DNA from: Hibiscus mutabilis
Lineage: Eukaryota; Streptophyta; Magnoliopsida; Malvales; Malvaceae
Assembly: GCA_019671005.1 (NCBI GenBank)
Contig: CM033715.1
Coordinates: 7,440,001 to 7,504,000, forward strand
Direction of reading: 5' to 3'
DNA length: 64,000 bases
The position numbers and the translations under genes were made by a program. Positions 58,025 to 64,000 of this stretch are shown here, one piece after another; the stretch's first letter is position 1; every line of letters starts with the position of its first letter. The notes under the pieces are model-generated. The model made no database searches, was not told the origin of the DNA, and saw only the letters and a program-made list of their open reading frames with translations.

Positions 58025-58586
58025 TTAGGGTAAATTACACCAATTATTACTGTATTTTATTTTCAAATTTATTTTGATAATTAAAGTTTCAAAACGTTTA
58101 ATTTACTCGCTGAAGTTTAGACATTGAACTTTTTTATCACTCTTCGTTAATTTTTTTGACGTCGTCTATTTACCAACAAACATATGAATTTTTCCAAAAT
58201 TTGAACAACGAAAGGTCTCATCGGTACGAAAGAAATAATATACTGAGAAAAGCGCTACACTTAATAGGAAGGAGATTGACAAGAGAAAAACTGAAATTTT
58301 TCTGTCTGATTTATGAACTTCGAAGCACTTTTGAAAAATAAAGGTCGGATTAAACTCAAGGGTTGAAACGAAGCAACTAGTGAAATTTGAAACTGAACGA
58401 CCACCATTTACGACCATCACGATGGTGTCCGACGACGGTGGATGATATCCACGTTATAACGCTACCAAAAAATTAACGGATGAGTGACAAAAATATTTAA
58501 AGTTATGTGAGTAAATTGAACGTTAACTTTAATAATCAAAATAAAAGTAAAAGTAAACCAATGATTTATGTAATTTATCTTTTTAA
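58025..58586. mobile_element. Foldback/MITE with ~110-bp arms
   Basis: Left: TAAATTACACCAATTATTACTG, ATTATTTTGATAATTAAAGTT, TTTAATTTACTC, TTTTTATCACTCTTCGTTAATTTTTT. These pair with the reverse complement of the right end (TAAATTACATAAATCATTGG, ATTATTTTGATTATTAAAGTT, TCAATTTACTC, TTTTGTCACTCATCCGTTAATTTTTT). The interior 58190-58430 is non-repetitive and contains a GC-richer GTGGTCGTTCAG-type piece. No protein is recognised. Confidence 0.75.
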
Positions 58587-59004
58587 AATGTAATTATTTA
58601 ATATTAAATATTGACTCAAAATATTATAGCAATTAGTATCAAATTGACTATATTAAGATATGAAAGTATCTTTTTTTTTCTTTTTCTCCATAAATTAATT
58701 TAATTTTTCTATTTAAAAATAAATAAATGGAGGAAGAAATCAGTTGACAAGTGGGCAATTAATAATGTGGTTGTGGAAGTGAGGTTGGAACATTTAATTA
58801 CAAGTAGTTAATTCTCCATTATTCTATTTATTTAGGCAGCATTCAATTATGGCTAAACATTATTATTCTTATAAATGAAATGTAGAAAATTTTGGAGTCT
58901 ATAGGATTTGAATTAAGTGGTACTTATAAATGGATTTGTATCTGATAAATTATTTAGTTATATATAAATAATATATTGTTTATGAGAAAGACTCTAATAC
59001 ATAT

Positions 59005-59165
59005 GGTGCGTAAAAATATTACACAAGCATATTAACTCTTAAAAATTAAAATTTTAATAGTAAATCATAAATTCTAACCATATACCTTAAATTCTAAATT
59101 ATAGATACAACTTTTAAAATAAATTCATAATACCTAAAATAAAAAGCTTGTGTGGTAGACTACAT
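59005..59165. mobile_element. Short foldback with ACACAAGC ends (tentative)
   Basis: TTACACAAGCATATTAACTC at the left and AAAAGCTTGTGTGGTAG at the right are inverted. The middle has TAAATTCTAACC-like telomere-type units. It resembles the element at 47541-47872 in layout. Confidence 0.4.
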
Positions 59166-59284
59166 AATATGTGTATCAAAGCTTTTCTCTTTAGGGATTT
59201 AGATTTTATACATTAGTAAAAAAAAGTACGATGTTCATTCAAGAAGACCTGAGTTTGAGCACATGTGGACGTGTGTGCAATGTG

Positions 59285-59505
59285 TGTGTCCAGTGGCAGA
59301 TCCACATGTAAGGTTGGTGAGTCTATGCGCACCCTAAACTTTTCAAAATTCATACACTGACTTCAATTTTTTTAATTTTTATAAATTAATTCTTAAATTC
59401 CATGACTTGTGTCCACCCTTAAATTTTAAAATTTTTATGGCTTGTGCGCGCCCTCAAAAGCATTTTGACTTTCTCACCCTAAAAAAAACTAGATTTGGCA
59501 CTGTT
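59285..59505. mobile_element. Small element related to 33735-33900
   Basis: It begins CCAGTGGCAGATCCACATG and ends CTAGATTTGGCACTG, inverted similarity of about 12 bp to each other and to GGCGGATCC-type ends. AT-rich and non-coding. Confidence 0.4.
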
Positions 59506-59998
59506 TGTCTTATTAAAAGGCTTAAAAAAATACGAACAAATATTATCATGTAATCAAATCAGTATATTTAAAAATATATATACAAATGAATATGAATTGG
59601 AGAGTATGTAATATCTTTTGATTTATGGATCACTTCAGACATACATATGTGTCGGGCGCTCGGTCCCCGACTAGAGCTCAGCCTTGATTACAATATTTTC
59701 TTGAGAGAAAACTGATGCAAATATATTACAAGGAAGAAGAAATAAAAGAAAAACACCTACATAATTTAGATATACCACCTGCTGCTATTCCTAGCTAGCT
59801 ACTATCTGCTGCAACTACGGTCGAAACTCCAAAACTTACTTTGCTCTAATTTATGAGCCAGTGGAAATAAAAAAGAAAGAAGAAGCTTCCTAGTTGTGCT
59901 TGGTGCTCACTCAGGGTTCCAAATTCCATGGAAGATCAATCCTGCACCATTACCGGATGAGGAATTCAAAAGCTTTGGATTAACTTGCCATTGTTCTT
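59506..59998. other. 3' flank of the receptor-kinase pseudogene
   Basis: Former 3'UTR and spacer. No other gene seen. Confidence 0.35.
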
Positions 59999-62913
59999 CT
60001 ATTCCTCAGTGGGGCTACTTTCACCTTTTCTATGAACAATTATATCAGTAAGTTTACAAGGTTCGGCCTCCTCCAGCATTTGAACTACCTTTCTCATGCT
60101 AGGCCTAAGTGTCGGAATCTTCGCCGTGCAGTGGACTGCGATTCTTAACACCTTGATGGTGTCTTCCTTTGATGCCATTGAGATGTTAGAGTCCACCACC
60201 TCCACCAGAGTTTCTTTGGTCTTCAGTTTAGTATAGATCCAGTTAACTATGTCCTTGTTCTCTCCGAATTCGGGCTCGACCGGCCTTTTTCCCGTGACCA
60301 ACTCCATCAACACAACTCCGAAGCTGTAAACGTCGCTCTTCTCGTTTATCCTGCATGTGTATGCATACTCTGCCAGCAAATCAAAACCAAATCAGAAGTT
60401 TTTTCAATGCAAGTCACTTGAATCATAATGAAAACAAACATGGAAAGGAACAAAAGTATATGAAACTTACCAGGAGGCATATAGCCATGAGTTCCAGCTA
60501 TAACATTAGTCCAATCCCCTCCACCGCCGTCGTCCACGATCCTTGCGAGTCCGAAATCAGCAATCCTCGGCTTCCACTCTTCATCTAACAAAATATTGCT
60601 CGATTTCACATCGCGGTGTATAATCGGTCTGTCGCATCCGTGATGCAAATACTCTAACCCTCTAGCAGATCCTAATGCAATGGCATATCTTGTCTCCCAG
60701 TTCATCTCCATCTTATGACATGAATGCAGCCTGTCCCATAAGCTCCCATTAGGTAGATACTCGTAAACCAGAAGGTTGCTGTCCTCACTCGTGATGCTAC
60801 AGTACAGATTCACCACATTCACATGCCTAATGGCACTCAATGCTGCTACCTCTGCATCATATTCTAGGGACCGGGAACTCCTTTGTGTTAGCATAGCTGT
60901 ACTGCTGTGGTAGTTTCTACGATTGCCGGAATCCGAGGTCCAAATATGCTTCACAGCCAGTTCTCTGCCATCTTCTAGTTCAACTTTATAGACATTCCCT
61001 GATCCCCCTTTACCTATCAAATTCTGCGATTTTACAGCATCGATTATATCCTTTTCAGTGAAACTTAGCAAGCGATACGATTTCATGTTCCAAGAACCCT
61101 GCTTCAATGGATGATCAAGATTACTCTGCTTTGCCCTCACAAACATGTAACATCCTAGTGATACAAGCAGGACTAATATTCCAGCTATGAAACAGGATAA
61201 AAACGTGCGAAGATGACTCGATGTACCAGGATTTGATGAACACGGCCGGAAGTTTTTGAGATCCGAGCTGCATAGGCCTGGATTCCCCACAAAGTAATCT
61301 TTGAAAGCCTGGATAGATAAAGATTTCGGTATGGGGCCAACCAACCGGTTGTTCGACAAGTCAAGGAGGCTTAATTGAGAAGAAGACAAGGTGGCCGGAA
61401 TCTCACCAGAGAGTTTGTTATCGGATAAATTCAAGGAGTTAAGGGTAGGTAAATAACCTATACTCTCAGGAATTCTCCCAGAAAGTGAGTTACCAGCAAG
61501 GTTTACTTCATTCAAAGATACACAATTGCTTAATGAATCTGGTATGACACCATAAAACATGTTACCATTCAAATAAAGGCTGCCTAGGCGTTTTAATTCT
61601 CCAATGTTTACCGGAATTTGGCCGGAAAATCTATTCGAAGTAAGCTGAATTGAGACTAATGATGAAGCTTGAGAGATTGAAGTAGGCAATTCACCTGAAA
61701 ACTGATTATTGGCCAAGAACAGTTGTGCAAGAGACTTGGCATTACCAATATCACCTATAGATTTGGCAAACTCCATATTCCAGCAGGGACAGTACCCGAC
61801 AGTGAATTGTTGCTCACTCGTAATCGAACCAACGACTTACAGTTTGCGTAGCTTGCCGGAAGAGTGCCAGTGAAGTTGTTTTGCAATAGAAGAAGTGCAA
61901 CCATTTTGCCTTTCTTGCACATATCTGGTGGAATTGGACCTGTCAAAAAATTCTCCAAAATATCTATGAAAATAAGATCCGACCATGACCCGAGTTTCGG
62001 TGGAAGCTGACCGGTAAGCTTGTTTCTATATAATGATAGCACTTTAAGATGCTTGAATTCACCGAGCTCGGCCGGAACCTCTCCTGAAAATTGGTTTTCA
62101 AAGAGCTGCAACCAAGCAAGATTCTTCAACGACCGCAACTCCGATATGTCACCTTCGAGCAAATTCATCGAGGCATCGAAATTCTCAAGATCCGTAAGAT
62201 TTCCAAATCCAACAGGTAATTTTCCAGACAATGAATTGTTGTAAAGTTCAAGTTGCCAAAGTTTGTTGAGCTTCACAATTCCAGCTGGGATTGGACCCGA
62301 CAATCTGTTATCAGAGAGTTCAAGATTTTGAAGCAGAGTGAGATTCTGAATTCCCTCAGGAATCTTTCCTGTGATGCTGGAATTTGTGAGATAAAGCCAA
62401 TACAATTTCTCAAGCTTCAGGACTTGCAGAGGAAACGGAGTTGCAGCAAAGGGATTGTCACCAAGGCTTAAGAAAGTCAATTCCGTGAGATTTTCCAGTG
62501 ATTTCCATGGGAAAATCCACTGTAGTTCAAATTCAAGAACTTCAATCCATTTAAAGAAGACAAGTCAGGCACTCTTCCAGAAAAGGAATTCATTCCCATG
62601 TCCAAGTATTGCAGGCGAGAACATTTCTTCAGGTTCTCTGAAATTTTCCCATGAAAAGAATTGTTCCCGAGATCAATCTTCTCCAGAGATGGCAACTCGC
62701 AGATTGAATCAAAAGGAAGATAACCCAGAATTTGTTGTTGGGGAAGATTGATTTCGGTGACAAATCCGTTGGAATTGCAAACAACTCCGCTGAAGTTACA
62801 TGCAGAGTTCCCTTGTTCCCATGAACTGAATACGTTAGAATCCGAGGTTTCAATAACTGATTTGAACATCAGCAATGTTTCCACTTCATCACACTTTGCA
62901 TGAGAAATTACAA
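59999..62913 (-). pseudogene. LRR receptor-like kinase, HAIKU2/RLK7 type (LRR-XI), broken
   Basis: The minus-strand frames add up to nearly a full receptor: LRR N-terminal cap (ETLLMFKSVIETSDSNVFSSW, CNFSGVVCNSNG), about 20 leucine-rich repeats, a membrane helix (CFIAGILVLLVSLGCYMFV), and a kinase with GKGGSGNVYKVE, AVKHIW, HRDVKSSNILLDE, DFGLARI and MPPEY, ending SPTEE. One canonical intron (60370-60470) lies after GTHGYMPP. The family is about 970 residues; Arabidopsis members act in seed size (HAIKU2) and PIP-peptide signalling (RLK7). Three lesions: a one-base loss near 62508-62516 shifts SGF(F)PWKSLENL out of frame. A deletion near 61756-61762 removes about 16-17 residues after GIWSLPNL and shifts the frame to a stop. 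The start codon and signal peptide are missing at 62914, where a foldback element begins. The kinase half (476 codons from 61776) is still open. Confidence 0.9.
60370..60470 (-). other. Intron of the receptor-kinase pseudogene
   Basis: 101 bp. On the minus strand the donor is CCTCCTG followed by GTAAGTTTC, and the acceptor is TTTGCTGGCAG followed by AGTATGCAT. The join restores MPPEYAYTC. The position within the activation segment is that of the single intron of LRR-XI receptors. Confidence 0.85.
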
Positions 62914-63236
62914 AAATAAGTACGTAAAGTATACCAAATTTTATTTAGGTATTTAAAAGAGTTTTTATTAAAATAGGTATTTAAAGTATACATATATATA
63001 TATATATGTTTTCATCTAGGTATTTAAAAGTTGTCATGTGATCTTGATTAAAAAATATATTAAGTATTTATTTTTATCAAAAAAATATACTTTAAGCGCT
63101 TATTTTGATGAAAAATAATTTATATATTTATTTTGACAAAAAAATATTTTAAGTATTTAATTTTACCAAAAATATATTTTAAATATTTATTTTGACAAAA
63201 AAAATAAATACCTAAATAAAAAGGTTTATATATTTT
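62914..63236. mobile_element. Foldback element with ~30-bp repeated arms, copy 2 (uninterrupted)
   Basis: Opposite orientation to 47415-48135 and the same parts: AAGTACGTAAAGTATACC, repeated AGGTATTTAAA units, the joint GTTGTCATGTGATC, then several TATTTTGACAAAAAAATA units to 63200. It has an internal (TA)n run at 62993-63006 in place of some arm sequence. It lies directly against the 5' end of the receptor-kinase coding sequence. Confidence 0.75.
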
Positions 63237-63282
63237 TAAGTATTGTTTGTAATATAAGCCGAAAATATATACAAAAGAGAGG

Positions 63283-63303
63283 TTATATATATATATATAT
63301 ATA
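63283..63303. repeat. (TA)n microsatellite
   Basis: About ten TA units. Confidence 0.85.
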
Positions 63304-64000
63304 AGTGGTGGAGAGAGGCTATACGAAAACGAAAAGTGCGCGTTTGGGAAAATTTGGATTGAGTTAAATTCATCGTGTTTGGTAGTATGGATAAAGCATT
63401 AATGACACAGAGGGGTTTGTGTCTCAATTATTTTTTCTAATTATAATTTTAATCTTTAAAATATATTAAAATTTTAAATTTTAATATTATTAATGTAATA
63501 AATTGAATTAAGAGTGTAATTATCTTAATGAGTCTCTGCATTACAATACTCAATTCAAGTTAGTAGGCTAAGTTAATCATGTCTTAGCTCTTGATAAAGC
63601 ATCAATGACACAGAGGGATTGGATTTTTAAGGTTGAAAGAGTACAGGGGCTGGAGGCAGAATTAAACTAAGACAAAATCAGTAAATGAAGTTCTTGGTCA
63701 ACTTTACACCCTTGTCAACGAGAATTTTTCCAGCACTGACATGCGTGAAATTGCCTGTCGATTTTCGATTCCATCAAAAAGTAGACTTTTGATTATATTT
63801 ATATCTCTATCTTTGTTTTATTTCAGGTCTAAACGGTGACAATCGACATGGGGGAATAAAGATAGTCGACTAATGTGAATTAAATCTGGCTTTTCTTTCT
63901 CGAATTATTAATTTTTAATCTGAATTAATAAATTAATAAATATTATATAAAAATTAATTTTATATTTTTAAAGTAATATTCTTAGGAAAAATAAATGTAT
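63304..64000. other. Spacer at the right edge
   Basis: No gene. GATAAAGCATYAATGACACAGAGGG occurs twice in direct orientation (63390-63414 and 63592-63616), about 200 bp apart. The rest is AT-rich. Confidence 0.4.

Noticed and set aside
63390..63616. Possible long target duplication (GATAAAGCATYAATGACACAGAGGG)
   Set aside because: At 25 bp it is too long for a common target duplication and the 180 bp between has no transposon ends. It is better seen as a small local duplication.

Overview
This is a stretch of plant nuclear genome. It is AT-rich, its genes carry many GT-AG introns, it holds a nuclear-type tRNA gene, and most of its length is retrotransposons and small inverted-repeat elements. 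Every recognised gene is a land-plant family. The gene sequences and the long-LTR elements look like a eudicot, and a malvid such as cotton is my best guess; that is inference from memory, not a search. I can support four intact protein genes, one intact tRNA gene, three gene-derived pseudogenes, one pseudo-tRNA, and remains of four transposon types.

Left part (1-19.7 kb). Position 1 probably catches the last two exons of an unrecognised gene. A PR-1 (pathogenesis-related 1) pseudogene lies at 1.3-1.7 kb and an intact PR-1 gene at 11.3-11.8 kb, both on the minus strand. Between them sits a decayed Ty1/copia element (3334-9041, minus strand), followed by two adjacent non-autonomous elements. 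From 11.9 to 19.7 kb I find no gene, only AT-rich spacer with small foldback elements, tRNA-like and telomere-like repeats.

Centre (19.7-38.1 kb). One retrotransposon complex fills 19748-33651. It has three LTRs of about 2.1-2.2 kb separated by two nearly identical internal regions of about 3.7 kb, and the same 5-bp duplication (GAAGG) flanks the whole. The internal regions have no gag or pol and consist largely of a decaying repeat of about 50 bp. The middle LTR resembles the right LTR in its 5' half and the left LTR in its 3' half, as expected from unequal crossing-over between LTRs. Small repeats follow, then an inverted duplication (36.9-38.1 kb) enclosing a LINE zinc-finger remnant.

Gene-rich part (38.5-51 kb). 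A cytosolic-type branched-chain aminotransferase gene (plus, nine exons) is followed by tRNA-Gly(TCC), a degraded partial copy of the aminotransferase, and a damaged second copy of the tRNA. Next come a CGR2/CGR3-type Golgi pectin methyltransferase gene (minus, six coding exons plus a 5'UTR intron) and a squalene epoxidase gene (minus, eight exons). Between these two genes, one foldback element is interrupted by another; an uninterrupted relative at 62.9-63.2 kb serves as an empty-site control.

Right part (51-64 kb). A 3861-bp solo LTR with perfect 5-bp target duplication is followed by a hAT transposase remnant, several foldback elements, and an LRR receptor kinase of the HAIKU2/RLK7 type (minus). 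That receptor is broken by a frameshift, an internal deletion and loss of its start codon and signal peptide, where the foldback element begins.

The genes do not form a pathway; they are neighbours with separate jobs in defence, amino-acid metabolism, cell-wall methylation and sterol synthesis. I saw no new biological system. The most informative content is a set of structural events that can be read within the window itself: LTR recombination, nested insertion, partial tandem duplication and stepwise gene decay.
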